Shown here: positions 8,628 through 18,420 of the stretch, one piece after another
Position numbering within the stretch: position 1 is the stretch's first letter
How the letters are laid out: every line of letters begins with the position of its first letter
NCBI RefSeq assembly: GCF_030433715.1
Contig: NZ_JAROCC010000001.1
Coordinates: 186,001 to 250,000, forward strand
Origin: Sporosarcina highlanderae
GTDB lineage: Bacteria; Bacillota; Bacilli; Bacillales_A; Planococcaceae
DNA: 64,000 nt
Direction: 5' to 3'
The notes under the pieces: model-generated
The model's input: only the letters and a program-made list of their open reading frames with translations
What the model was told of the DNA's origin: nothing
Databases searched by the model: none
Position numbers and translations under genes: made by a program

Positions 8628-9911
8628 TTACAGCAATCCTTTTCCATTCCGATGAGCTTTCATTTCTTCGTTTAGTTTTTCGAAGAATTCTTCGTTGGAT
8701 TTGGATTGGCGCAGTTTTTTCAGGAAGCGTTCTGCGAAATCGGATGCGTCGGAAAACGTTTTGCGGATGGCCCATAGTTTTTCAAGCTGGTTGCTTGGGA
8801 TGAGCAATTCTTCTTTTCTTGTTCCGGAGCGACGGATGTCGAGAGCCGGGAAGATTCGGCGTTCTGCGAGACTGCGATCGAGATGGAGTTCCATGTTACC
8901 GGTTCCTTTGAATTCCTCGTAGATGACTTCGTCCATTCTTGAGCCGGTGTCGATTAGGGCAGTGGCAAGGATTGTTAGGCTTCCGCCTTCTTCAAGGTTA
9001 CGCGCCGCACCGAAGAAGCGTTTCGGGCGGTGGAATGCCGCTGGGTCAATCCCTCCGGAGAGTGTCCGGCCGCTTGGCGGAATGACGAGGTTGTATGCTC
9101 GTGCAAGTCTTGTGATTGAATCCATTAGAATGACGACATCTCGTTTATGTTCGACAAGGCGCATGGCGCGTTCAAGGACGAGCTCGGCAACTTTGACGTG
9201 GTTTTCAGGGACTTCATCGAATGTGGAACTGACGACATCGGCATTGACGGAACGTTCGATGTCGGTAACTTCTTCTGGTCGTTCGTCGATGAGGAGGACA
9301 ATCAGTTCTGTATCCGGGTGATTTGTCGTGATTGCGTTTGCAATTTCCTTCAGCAACATTGTTTTACCGGCTTTTGGTGGTGCAACGATAAGTCCACGTT
9401 GACCGAAACCGACTGGTGATACGAGATCCATGATCCGTGTCGATAATTTCTGTGGTGTCGTTTCAAGGCGGATATGGCGATCAGGGTAAAGAGGTGTCAA
9501 TGCTGGGAAATGGACGCGTTCGCGTGCGACTTCTGGGTCTTCTCCGTTGACGGCTTCTACTTGAAGAAGTCCATAATAACGTTCATTCTCTTTAGGTGGT
9601 CGTACTTTTCCGGTTACTTTATCACCGTTTCGCAAGTCGAAGCGTCTGATTTGGGAAGCAGAAATGTAAATGTCCTCGGAACTTGGTGAGTAGTTGATCG
9701 GGCGAAGGAAGCCGTATCCTTCTGACTGGATGATTTCAAGAACGCCTTCCATGAAGAAGAACCCTTCTTGTTCGGCCCTGGATTTAAGAATTGAAAAGAT
9801 CAGTTCTTTTTTTGTTAGCTTGCTGTAATAGGAAATCTTGTATTGTCTTGCAAGCTCGTAAAGCTCTTTTAACGTCATATTTTCTAAACTGCTAATTGTT
9901 AGAATCGACAT
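8628..9911 (-). CDS. rho: Transcription termination factor Rho
   Basis: 427 residues. N-terminal SAP-like Rho_N (residues ~1-50) is followed by the cold-shock-like RNA-binding domain ([17 protein letters not shown]). The hexameric RecA-type ATPase has Walker [12 protein letters not shown], and [15 protein letters not shown] holds the Walker B Asp. The Q-loop/R-loop regions are intact. The start [19 protein letters not shown] aligns with the B. subtilis protein, although its Shine-Dalgarno is weak. Followed by rpmE. Confidence 0.96.
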   Translation of the reverse strand: MSILTISSLENMTLKELYELARQYKISYYSKLTKKELIFSILKSRAEQEGFFFMEGVLEIIQSEGYGFLRPINYSPSSEDIYISASQIRRFDLRNGDKVTGKVRPPKENERYYGLLQVEAVNGEDPEVARERVHFPALTPLYPDRHIRLETTPQKLSTRIMDLVSPVGFGQRGLIVAPPKAGKTMLLKEIANAITTNHPDTELIVLLIDERPEEVTDIERSVNADVVSSTFDEVPENHVKVAELVLERAMRLVEHKRDVVILMDSITRLARAYNLVIPPSGRTLSGGIDPAAFHRPKRFFGAARNLEEGGSLTILATALIDTGSRMDEVIYEEFKGTGNMELHLDRSLAERRIFPALDIRRSGTRKEELLIPSNQLEKLWAIRKTFSDASDFAERFLKKLRQSKSNEEFFEKLNEEMKAHRNGKGLL

Positions 9912-9996
9912 AGTAATTTCAGCACCACTCTTTATTTGATTTTAGTTTATGAGGTTGTCTTTCTTTATTAGGCAGGAAATCAATGAATAGAAGGGT

Positions 9997-10015
9997 GCCC
10001 GGCTATTTGCCGGGC
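9997..10015 (-). terminator. GC-rich hairpin between glpX and rho
   Basis: Perfect GCCCGGC / GCCGGGC stem with a 5-nt loop. The following minus-strand sequence ACCCTTCTATT has no clean U-run. It may be a weak terminator of glpX. Confidence 0.4.
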
Positions 10016-10053
10016 TTTGAGGCTTACTATTTTTGATTTATTATTTAAATAAA

Positions 10054-11019
10054 TTAATCTTGCATTACCAAATTAGGTTTCTTCTTCATGCTGTGGCGTC
10101 CTTCTACGAAACGGATTGTTCCGGATTTGGAGCGCATTACAAGTGAGTGGGTTTCGCTGTAGCCGCCTTTGAATTGGACTCCGCGTAATAATTCTCCGTC
10201 AGTAACTCCTGTTGCTGCGAAGATAGCGTCATCTCCTTTTACAAGGTCGTCCATGTAAAGGACTTTGTTGACGTCGATGCCCATTTTTTCACAACGCTCA
10301 CGTTCTTCATCGTTTGAAGGGACGAGACGTCCTTGGATTTCGCCTCCAAGGCATTTTAATCCGACAGCAGCGATAACGCCTTCAGGTGCTCCGCCTAGAC
10401 CGAATAGGATGTCTACTCCAGTGTCATCGAATGCTGTGTTTATAGCAGCAGCCACGTCACCGTCGTTGATGAGTTTGATGCGTGCTCCGGCAGCTCTGAT
10501 TTCTTCAATAATTTCCGCATGACGTTCACGGTTGAGGACAGTTGCCACAACTTCATCGATCGATTTGTTTTTCGCTTTGGCGACGGCATGGAGGTTTTCG
10601 GTTACGGTTGCGTCGATGCTGATTTTGCCGACAGCTTCAGGGCCTACTGCGATTTTGTCCATGTACATATCAGGTGCGTTCAGAAGGTTTCCTTTGTCAG
10701 CGATTGCGATGACTGCAAGCGCGTTCCATCCGCCCGATGCGACGATGTTCGTACCTTCAAGCGGGTCGACTGCTACGTCAACTTCCGGGCCTTGGCCAGT
10801 TCCAAGTTCTTCACCGATATAAAGCATCGGCGCTTCATCCATTTCGCCTTCTCCGATGACAACGACACCCTGCATTGGGATCGTGTCGAACACAGTGCGC
10901 ATCGCTTCTGTCGCTGCATCATCCGCTTCGTTTTTCAAACCGCGCCCCATCCAGCGTGCCGCGGAAACTGCCGCCGCCTCTGTTACACGTACTAATTCCA
11001 TCGATAAACTGCGTTCCAT
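10054..11019 (-). CDS. glpX: Fructose-1,6-bisphosphatase class II
   Basis: 321 residues, GlpX family, for gluconeogenesis. Metal and substrate residues are visible in [15 protein letters not shown] and VDPLEGTN, which form the lithium-sensitive phosphatase signature. [17 protein letters not shown] is also typical. GGGAGG ribosome binding site. Gene order rho-glpX-murZ-tal-fba is that of B. subtilis and places three fructose-phosphate enzymes together. Confidence 0.94.
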   Translation of the reverse strand: MERSLSMELVRVTEAAAVSAARWMGRGLKNEADDAATEAMRTVFDTIPMQGVVVIGEGEMDEAPMLYIGEELGTGQGPEVDVAVDPLEGTNIVASGGWNALAVIAIADKGNLLNAPDMYMDKIAVGPEAVGKISIDATVTENLHAVAKAKNKSIDEVVATVLNRERHAEIIEEIRAAGARIKLINDGDVAAAINTAFDDTGVDILFGLGGAPEGVIAAVGLKCLGGEIQGRLVPSNDEERERCEKMGIDVNKVLYMDDLVKGDDAIFAATGVTDGELLRGVQFKGGYSETHSLVMRSKSGTIRFVEGRHSMKKKPNLVMQD

Positions 11020-11114
11020 TATGATTGTTCCTCCCGTAATACGCTTTTCAATTGTAAAGCCGTATGATTTCTCACTTTATTATAACATAGATTGGAAATT
11101 AGATTTTCTCATTT

Positions 11115-12392
11115 TTATTCACGAACGACCGCTTTTTCCGGAACATTTTCTTTCCGGATATCGGCACCGATTCCACGAAGTTTTTCGATTAACGAACTGT
11201 ATCCGCGTTCGATATGTTGAATTTCCTGGATTTCGGTTTCACCGTCCGCTAATAAACCAGCGATGACAAGAGCTGCACCTGCCCTTAAATCTGAAGCGCT
11301 AACAGCTGCCGCCTGTAGTGGTGTAGGACCCGATAAGATGACCGATTGGCCTTCCACTTTTCCTTCGGCATTCATTCTGCGAAGTTCGTCTATCTGTTTG
11401 AAGCGTGCGGAATAGATTGTGTCCGTTATGACAGATGTGCCATTCGCTTGTGTTAATAACACTGAAAATGGTTGCTGCAGATCTGTTGGAAAACCTGGAT
11501 AGACAAGTGTTTTCACGTCCACAGCGTTTAAATTATTTGTTTTCGGTATGAAGATATGTTCTTCTCTTTCCTCGACTTTGACCCCCATCTCACGTAGTTT
11601 AGCAGTCAATGCTTCGACGTGGAATGGGATGACGTTGTCAATCAGGACACCATCTCCGACAGCTGCGGCCATGATCATGAATGTGCCAGCTTCTATACGA
11701 TCAGGGATGATCGTATGATTCGTACCGTGAAGCTTTTCGACTCCTTCGATACGGATGACATTTGTTCCGGCACCTTTAATGTTGGCGCCCATATTTGAAA
11801 GTAATGTTGCTACATCAATGATTTCAGGTTCTTTAGCGGCGTTTTCGATAATCGTTCGGCCCTTTGCACGGACCGCAGCAAGCATGATGTTGATTGTCGC
11901 GCCGACGCTGACGACGTCCAAATAGATTTTAGCGCCTCGCAGTTCATCGGCGCGCAGGTAGATGGCACCGTGTTCATTCGTTACCTTTGCACCAAGTGCT
12001 TCGAAGCCTTTAATGTGCTGGTCGATTGGACGAGGTCCCAAAAAGCAGCCGCCCGGAAGTCCAATTGCCGCTTTTTTGAATCTGCCCAACATGGCGCCCA
12101 TCATGTAATAGGATGCTCTCAGCTTTTTCACATTGCCATTCGGAAGTGGCATCGCGACCATTTCAGATGGATCAATCCTCATTTTCCCTGCTTCGAAATC
12201 GACTTTTCCACCGATATCTTCAAGAAGCGCTTGCAGTGTAAGGACATCCGAAATTTCCGGAAGTCCTTCAATCGTAACGGGTGAATCCGCCAAGATGGAT
12301 GCCGGAATCAACGCAACGGCACTGTTCTTCGCCCCGCTCACTTTTATCGTTCCTTGTAAAGGTTTGCCGCCTTTTATTTTATAAACGTCCAT
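11115..12392 (-). CDS. murZ: UDP-N-acetylglucosamine 1-carboxyvinyltransferase (MurA2/MurZ position)
   Basis: 425 residues. It performs the first committed step of peptidoglycan precursor synthesis, transferring enolpyruvyl from PEP to UDP-GlcNAc. [10 protein letters not shown] near residue 22 is the conserved substrate-binding block. The catalytic Cys lies in [15 protein letters not shown] near residue 115, so the enzyme should be fosfomycin sensitive. Firmicutes carry two MurA paralogues; the place between glpX and tal identifies this one as the murZ/murAB type. Ribosome binding site AAAGGAG. Confidence 0.92.
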   Translation of the reverse strand: MDVYKIKGGKPLQGTIKVSGAKNSAVALIPASILADSPVTIEGLPEISDVLTLQALLEDIGGKVDFEAGKMRIDPSEMVAMPLPNGNVKKLRASYYMMGAMLGRFKKAAIGLPGGCFLGPRPIDQHIKGFEALGAKVTNEHGAIYLRADELRGAKIYLDVVSVGATINIMLAAVRAKGRTIIENAAKEPEIIDVATLLSNMGANIKGAGTNVIRIEGVEKLHGTNHTIIPDRIEAGTFMIMAAAVGDGVLIDNVIPFHVEALTAKLREMGVKVEEREEHIFIPKTNNLNAVDVKTLVYPGFPTDLQQPFSVLLTQANGTSVITDTIYSARFKQIDELRRMNAEGKVEGQSVILSGPTPLQAAAVSASDLRAGAALVIAGLLADGETEIQEIQHIERGYSSLIEKLRGIGADIRKENVPEKAVVRE

Positions 12393-12411
12393 TTCAATCT
12401 CCTTTGGCGTT

Positions 12412-13059
12412 TCACTTGTTCTTTCTTGCTTCCCAATCGTTTAAGAATTGCTGAATGCCTTGGTCTGTCAACGGGTGGTTGAATAGTTGTTTGAGTACTT
12501 TGAATGGGGTTGTTGCAATATGTGCCCCAGCAAGTGCTGCGTCTGTAATATGCTGCGGACTGCGTATGGATGCTGCAATGATTTGCGTGTCCATGTCATG
12601 GATTGTGAAGATGTCCGCAATCGTGCTGATTAACTGAATTCCTTCTTGACCGATGTCGTCAAGTCTGCCGAGGAATGGGGATACGTAAGTGGCTCCAGCG
12701 CGTGCAGCAAGCAAGGCTTGGTTGGCACTGAAAATGAGGGTTACGTTTGTTTTTATGCCTTCTTGGGCGAAGACGGAACATGCCTTCAAGCCTTCCGGTG
12801 TCATTGGTAGTTTGACTGTGATATTTGGTGCAATTTTTGCGAGTTCGCGGCCTTCTTTGATCATTCCTTCTGCGTCGAGGGCGATGACTTCGGCGCTGAC
12901 TGAGCCTGGTACGAGTGCAGTGATTTCACGTAGTCTGTCATGGAATGAGATGTTTTCTTTTGCGACTAGTGACGGGTTTGTTGTGACGCCGGATAGGATT
13001 CCCCAGCTATGTGCTTCTTTGATTTCTTCGAAGTTTGCTGTGTCTATGAAAAATTGCAT
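12412..13059 (-). CDS. tal: Transaldolase-like protein, fructose-6-phosphate aldolase family
   Basis: 215 residues, the short TalC/FSA type of the transaldolase superfamily. [29 protein letters not shown], and the Schiff-base lysine in NITVKLPMT are conserved. Whether it acts as transaldolase (as YwjH is annotated) or fructose-6-phosphate aldolase cannot be told from sequence. It starts 19 nt upstream of murZ in the direction of transcription and lies downstream of fba. Confidence 0.9.
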   Translation of the reverse strand: MQFFIDTANFEEIKEAHSWGILSGVTTNPSLVAKENISFHDRLREITALVPGSVSAEVIALDAEGMIKEGRELAKIAPNITVKLPMTPEGLKACSVFAQEGIKTNVTLIFSANQALLAARAGATYVSPFLGRLDDIGQEGIQLISTIADIFTIHDMDTQIIAASIRSPQHITDAALAGAHIATTPFKVLKQLFNHPLTDQGIQQFLNDWEARKNK

Positions 13060-13085
13060 TGGTTATGTTCCTCCTTCGTGAATGG

Positions 13086-13125
13086 AAAAGAAGGAGAATG
13101 CATCTTGGTTGATGATTCTCCTTTT
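13086..13125. terminator. Hairpin between fbaA and tal
   Basis: AAGGAGAAT (13091-13099) pairs with ATTCTCCTT (13115-13123) with T-rich flanks on both sides. It can act as a terminator for fbaA on the minus strand, though it lies only about 30 nt before the tal start codon. Confidence 0.55.
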
Positions 13126-13141
13126 ATTGATAAATTAAACC

Positions 13142-13270
13142 GTTGATTTCCGCTACGGGCGGACGCTTTCCGCGGGCATGGCTTCAGCCTCCTCACTTCG
13201 CTACGCTTCGTTGCGGGGTCTTCAGCTCATGCTATTCCCGCTGGAGTCGCCGCCCTTCGCTCCAATCAAC
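13142..13270. repeat. 129-nt dispersed palindromic repeat (GTTGATT...AATCAAC)
   Basis: An element bounded by inverted GTTGATT and AATCAAC. The next blocks CGGGCGGACGC and GCCGCCC are also partly inverted, and the internal stretch is highly GC-rich and structured. From memory, near-identical sequences are abundant between genes in Sporosarcina, Lysinibacillus and related genomes. It fills the fbaA-tal gap. A short remnant with the same two ends lies at 51850-51870. Confidence 0.75.
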
Positions 13271-13306
13271 AGAAACACATGCTACTTATTTGTTGTTTAT
13301 TTAATA

Positions 13307-14164
13307 TTAAGCTTTACCTGAGCTACCGAATTCGCGCATTTTGCTGATTACGGATTTTTTGATGGCTTCGCGCATTGGAGCTAGGTATTTGCGTGGGTCG
13401 TAGACGTTTGCGTCGGCGTTTAGGGTTTCGCGGACCGCTTTTGTTCCTTCGATTTGGTTCTCGGTGTTGACGTTGATTTTAGCTGTACCGAGTGAGATGG
13501 AACGTTGGATGTCTTTTAATGGGATTCCTGTTCCGCCGTGAAGGACGAGTGGAAGGTCGGATTGGCTTGAGATGACTTCCATTTCTTCGAATCCAAGGTT
13601 CGGCTCGCCCTTGTATGGTCCGTGGACGGATCCAAGTGCAGGTGCCAGGCAGTCGATACCTGTTGCGTCGACAAGTTCTTTACATTCTGCCGGATCTGCG
13701 TAGATGACGCCGTCTGCGATAACATCGTCTTCTTGTCCACCGACAACTCCAAGTTCCGCTTCTACGGATACATTTTTAGAGTGTGCGTATTCTACGACTT
13801 GTTTTGTGATTTCAATGTTTTCGGCAAGCGGTTTAGAAGAAGCGTCGATCATGACGGATGTGAATCCAGCGTCAATTGCCTCCTTACATTTTTCGAAGCT
13901 TGAGCCGTGGTCGAGGTGAATTGCGACAGGCACCGTGATTTTGTAATCATGCATTAAGCCTTTTACCATATTGACGACAGTTGTGAAGCCGCCCATATAG
14001 CGTGCTGCACCTTCGGATACACCAAGGATTACTGGTGATTTTTCTTCTTCTGCCGCTTGTAAGATTGCTTGTGTATATTCAAGGTTGTTCAAGTTGAACT
14101 GTCCGATTGCGTAACCTTCTTTTTTACCTTTGATCATCATTTCTTTCATTGAAACAAGTGCCAT
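13307..14164 (-). CDS. fbaA: Class II fructose-1,6-bisphosphate aldolase
   Basis: 285 residues. Zinc-dependent aldolase of glycolysis and gluconeogenesis. Zinc ligands are visible in [13 protein letters not shown] and in the C-terminal [12 protein letters not shown]. The phosphate-binding segment [10 protein letters not shown] is intact. Ribosome binding site GGAGGAGG. Preceded on the minus strand by spo0F and its terminator. Confidence 0.95.
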   Translation of the reverse strand: MALVSMKEMMIKGKKEGYAIGQFNLNNLEYTQAILQAAEEEKSPVILGVSEGAARYMGGFTTVVNMVKGLMHDYKITVPVAIHLDHGSSFEKCKEAIDAGFTSVMIDASSKPLAENIEITKQVVEYAHSKNVSVEAELGVVGGQEDDVIADGVIYADPAECKELVDATGIDCLAPALGSVHGPYKGEPNLGFEEMEVISSQSDLPLVLHGGTGIPLKDIQRSISLGTAKINVNTENQIEGTKAVRETLNADANVYDPRKYLAPMREAIKKSVISKMREFGSSGKA

Positions 14165-14230
14165 GTAGAATCCTCCTCCAAGTTGTGGATGAATTTATTG
14201 AATGATACGTTATTTACCTCTTTTATCATA

Positions 14231-14258
14231 ACAAAAACAGACAGTATTTACTACTGTC
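14231..14258 (-). terminator. Terminator after spo0F
   Basis: GACAGTA / TACTGTC (14240-14246, 14252-14258) with a 5-nt loop is followed on the minus strand by TGTTTTTGTT. The rest of the 14165-14450 gap shows no gene. Confidence 0.7.
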
Positions 14259-14450
14259 CGGGTAGTTCTTGAACTTGATGAAAATTGTGAGATTTTATGG
14301 GAGTTGTTTTTTGCAAGAAGTGTTTATTCCTCACTGAAGGGCTTGTTTGTTCAAGGATGGGATCAGCTATTTGTAGATTTCAAATAGGATTTTAGCCAAA
14401 ATGCACAGTATTTATTCTATAAGTGGTAATTGACCCTGATTGCCCAAACG

Positions 14451-14816
14451 TTATTTCCGACTCGCGATCACTTTCATGACCGCGTCTCGCACTTCGTATA
14501 TATTAAAAGGTTTTGTGAAGTATTGTTCAGCACCATGCTGAGTTGCCTGTTCCGTCAATTCGGTTTCCCCATAAGCTGTCATCATGAATACCGGTATGTA
14601 TGGGTTTTTCTGTTTTATCCTTTTCAGGACTTCAATACCATCCATTCCAGGCATCTTCATATCCAGCAAGACACAATCCGGTTTTCTTTCTCCAACCAAG
14701 TTGAGTGCTTCTACCCCATTAGAAGCTAACCTCGTTTCCAATCCCTCTTTGGAAAATACCTCACTTAGTAATAAACGTATTCCTGGTTGGTCATCTACAA
14801 TTAGTAAACTTTTCAA
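14451..14816 (-). CDS. spo0F: Sporulation phosphorelay response regulator Spo0F
   Basis: A 121-residue stand-alone receiver domain. Acidic pair Asp8-Asp9, phosphoacceptor Asp52 in VLLDMKMPGMDG, and Lys102 in YFTKPF are all present. It relays phosphate from sporulation kinases to Spo0B and then Spo0A. The place between fba and the ywjG-pyrG pair is that of B. subtilis spo0F. Start is TTG, preceded by AGGGGTGA. A sigma-H type promoter lies upstream at 14856-14884. Confidence 0.94.
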   Translation of the reverse strand: MKSLLIVDDQPGIRLLLSEVFSKEGLETRLASNGVEALNLVGERKPDCVLLDMKMPGMDGIEVLKRIKQKNPYIPVFMMTAYGETELTEQATQHGAEQYFTKPFNIYEVRDAVMKVIASRK

Positions 14817-14855
14817 TAACCTTCACCCCTTTTAGATTGATTATCTCAATTCTTA

Positions 14856-14884
14856 CTATTCAACAAACACGGAAAAAGTCCTTC
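14856..14884 (-). promoter_or_regulatory. Sigma-H type promoter of spo0F
   Basis: Reading the minus strand, GAAGGACTT (14884-14876) and GTTGAATAG (14864-14856) are separated by 11 nt. This agrees with the sigma-H consensus RnAGGAwWW and RnnGAATww at almost every position and in spacing. B. subtilis spo0F is known to use sigma-H. No strong Spo0A box was found close by. Confidence 0.65.
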
Positions 14885-14975
14885 TTTTATTAACAAGTAT
14901 TGTAAATATATTTTTTCAAATCGAAAGCTTGGTTTTATCTCACGAAGAAAATATAATGGAAGCGAGGTGGAAAAC

Positions 14976-15491
14976 ATGAAAATATTTACGACACAGATCG
15001 GCGGGCTTATACAGCGGGCTGGTTCAAATAATGAGGAAGCCGTTGAGGAGACGGCACGGTTGTTGGCTCAGGCGACAATCGGAGAGGGCCGCGTCATCTT
15101 TCTTGGCTTTGATGAAATGGTGGCGATGGGAATAAATGCGCAATATGGTGCTGAGCCTTTTAAGGGCGCAGTTCAATATGAGGATGGGATGGAGATCGAG
15201 TCTACGGACCGAGTTTGGATTTTTGCGCGCACTGCAAATGATGAACGAGCGCTTGAGATGGCAAGGATGTTAGCGGAGAAGTTCATTCCTTTCGCTGTTG
15301 TGGCGGGGGAAAAATTGAGCGATGAGAATGAGTTGGCGGATCTTGCGTATACGTATATGTCGACTGGCGTGGTGAAGGGGATTTTGCCGGGCAATGATGG
15401 CGGGAGAATCGTGCAGCCTCATTTGATGGCAGCGTTGTATTTATATGAGGCTGTGAAGATGGCTTATGATGAGATGATTTTTGAGGATTGA
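14976..15491 (+). CDS. ywjG: DUF2529 protein YwjG
   Basis: 171 residues, YwjG/DUF2529 family, probably an SIS-like sugar-phosphate fold (IFLGFDEMVAMGINAQYGAEP, later STGVVKGILPGNDGG). Function is unknown. A GTG at 14967 is in frame, but GAGGTGG ends 5 nt before the ATG at 14976, which is therefore chosen. It is one of few plus-strand genes in the first 29 kb, divergent from spo0F and convergent with pyrG, as in B. subtilis. A repeat array follows directly. Confidence 0.85.
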   Translation: MKIFTTQIGGLIQRAGSNNEEAVEETARLLAQATIGEGRVIFLGFDEMVAMGINAQYGAEPFKGAVQYEDGMEIESTDRVWIFARTANDERALEMARMLAEKFIPFAVVAGEKLSDENELADLAYTYMSTGVVKGILPGNDGGRIVQPHLMAALYLYEAVKMAYDEMIFED

Positions 15492-15504
15492 TTAGTGAGA
15501 GTTA

Positions 15505-15645
15505 GCGGATTTATGCGTGTTTGCGGCGGATTATGCGTGAGTTCGTGGATTTATGCGTGGCTACGGGACGTTATGCGTGAGTTCTCCGATTTATGCGTTT
15601 TAAGAGGGATTTTTGCTTCTTTCGGTGGTTTTATGCGTGTTTGAT
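15505..15645 (+). repeat. 20-nt period repeat array, TTTATGCG family, copy 1
   Basis: Core (T)TTATGCGTG occurs with its A at 15513, 15533, 15553, 15573, 15593 and 15633; the unit at 15613 is degenerate. Spacing is exactly 20 nt throughout. The roughly 10 nt between cores vary. It lies in the convergent gap between ywjG and the pyrG terminator. Confidence 0.9.
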
Positions 15646-15653
15646 TGTAAATG

Positions 15654-15691
15654 AAAACAGGTGGAGGATTTTGGTCCTTCACCTGTTTTTT
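15654..15691. terminator. Bidirectional terminator between ywjG and pyrG
   Basis: AAAACAGGTG / CACCTGTTTTTT with an inner AGGA/TCCT pairing forms a long stem with A-run on the left and T-run on the right. It can serve both convergent genes. Confidence 0.85.
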
Positions 15692-15706
15692 GTATTATGC
15701 TTCTTA

Positions 15707-17320
<1,614 letters not shown>

Positions 17321-17364
17321 TTATAGCTCCTCCTTTTAGTTAAGGGGTTTTTAATAAAAAAATC

Positions 17365-17406
17365 AAAAAAGCGCTCCCCTGTAGTCTATCTACAATAGGA
17401 GCGCTT
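17365..17406 (-). promoter_or_regulatory. pyrG leader attenuator and rpoE terminator
   Basis: AAGCGCTCC / GGAGCGCTT (17369-17377, 17398-17406), with an inner TGTAG/CTACA pairing, is followed on the minus strand by TTTTTTGATTTTTTT. It lies downstream of the predicted pyrG promoter and upstream of the pyrG start. It therefore serves both as end of rpoE and as the attenuator in the pyrG leader, as known for B. subtilis. Confidence 0.75.
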
Positions 17407-17440
17407 ATACACGGATTCATGTGTCCTTTTTCAAGGAGCC

Positions 17441-17477
17441 CAAATAGAAGCTTAAATCCTTTGACGCTCGAAGTCAA
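17441..17477 (-). promoter_or_regulatory. pyrG promoter with GGGCTCC initial transcribed region
   Basis: -35 TTGACT (17477-17472), 17 nt, -10 TAAGCT (17454-17449), then 7 nt to a GGGCTCC starting at 17441. In B. subtilis, pyrG transcripts begin GGGC and gain extra G residues when CTP is scarce, which favours an antiterminator. The same start is conserved here. The box match is by eye. Confidence 0.6.
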
Positions 17478-17487
17478 GTGGAAAGTG

Positions 17488-18054
17488 TTAGAGGTCTTCC
17501 TCTTCTTCGTCCAACTCGTCATCTTCGTCTTCATCATCGATATCCAATTCATCGTCCGGAACAAGTTCAAGTTCTTCATCGTCTTCGATAAGATCTTCTT
17601 CGATTTCGATGATATCCTCTTCTTCTTCCTCTTCGTCATCTTCTTCAAGGTCCTCTTCGTCGTCAAGCTCATCGAACTCTTCGTCGAATAGCTCGTCCTC
17701 GTCGATTTCCTCTTCTTCGTCTTCCTCATCATCATCGTCATACGCTTTTTTCTTCTTCTTCTTGCGTACTTTTACGACAGGAGCCGTTTCTTCCTCGATC
17801 TGATCAACTGGATACCACTCGCGTAATCCCCAGCCGTTGTTGATGGCAAGGAATCTTCCATCGATATTCATATCAGTGTAGAATTGAAGGAGTCTTTCCT
17901 TCATCTGTTTCTCCGACATGCCTGTCAATTCACGGATTTGATTCATTAATTGTTCAAGTGTCAATGCCTCGTGTCTGTCAGTCAAAATGGCAAACGCGAT
18001 ATCGATCATTGATTCTTCAAGGAGTTCTTCCTTTGTCATTTCTGTTAGTTTCAT
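17488..18054 (-). CDS. rpoE: RNA polymerase delta subunit
   Basis: About 188 residues. The N-terminal HARE-HTH domain (~1-90, MKLTEMTKEELLEESMIDIA and RFLAINNGWGLREWYP) binds RNA polymerase. The lysine block KVRKKKKKKA is followed by ~80 residues of almost pure Asp/Glu, the disordered nucleic-acid-mimic tail that helps recycle polymerase. An in-frame GTG at 18063 abuts the Shine-Dalgarno AAGGA; the ATG at 18054 is correctly spaced. Confidence 0.94.
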   Translation of the reverse strand: MKLTEMTKEELLEESMIDIAFAILTDRHEALTLEQLMNQIRELTGMSEKQMKERLLQFYTDMNIDGRFLAINNGWGLREWYPVDQIEEETAPVVKVRKKKKKKAYDDDDEEDEEEEIDEDELFDEEFDELDDEEDLEEDDEEEEEEDIIEIEEDLIEDDEELELVPDDELDIDDEDEDDELDEEEEDL

Positions 18055-18120
18055 CAAACGCACGTCCTTTCTCTGAACAAAAGCATACTCATCATTATAT
18101 ACAATGGAGCTCCTATTATG

Positions 18121-18285
18121 CTACCATCTTTTACTGTTCTTCAAACGTTGGAATTCTTTAACGCTAAGGAACCCAAGGTAAAAGGAAGCGAGTATGAACG
18201 GAATCGCTCCGTAACCCGCGCCATATAGAAAGAAAATGAGAGTTATGATAACTATTACAATCATAATATGATGATACAGTTTCAT
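18121..18285 (-). CDS. 54-residue small membrane protein, unknown
   Basis: A short frame, not a shadow of any other gene, starting ATG with AGAGGTG 6-7 nt upstream. The product MKLYHHIMIVIVIITLIFFL continues with YGAGYGAIPFILASFYLGF and ends in a basic tail (KEFQRLKNSKRW). Two membrane helices are predicted, with the N-terminus and C-terminus on the same side. It lies between icmF and rpoE on the same strand. I do not recognise a family. The clean ribosome binding site and helix pattern argue that it is real. Confidence 0.6.
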   Translation of the reverse strand: MKLYHHIMIVIVIITLIFFLYGAGYGAIPFILASFYLGFLSVKEFQRLKNSKRW

Positions 18286-18382
18286 CTTCTCACCTCTTTC
18301 AATTCTTGTTTATATTATACGTGGAAGGAAGAGGTAAAATCCACTTTCTGAACAATTAAAATTCATGAATTTTATTAGGCGC

Positions 18383-18410
18383 AAAAAGAACGCCCTTTTC
18401 AGGAGCGTTC
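18383..18410 (-). terminator. Terminator after icmF
   Basis: GAACGCCC / GGAGCGTTC stem (18388-18395, 18402-18410; one mismatch) followed on the minus strand by TTTTTG. Marks the end of the thiolase-to-icmF transcription unit. Confidence 0.75.
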
Positions 18411-18420
18411 TTCCCGTTAT

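Noticed and set aside
10519..10995. 158-residue plus-strand frame
   Set aside because: Antisense shadow of glpX with biased Cys/Phe/Asp content and no ribosome binding site.
15505..15645. CRISPR array
   Set aside because: Core repeats are about 10 nt and the period is 20 nt, far shorter than CRISPR repeat-spacer units, and no cas gene is present.
17609..17803. Serine-rich plus-strand frame
   Set aside because: Reverse reading of the Asp/Glu tail codons of rpoE.
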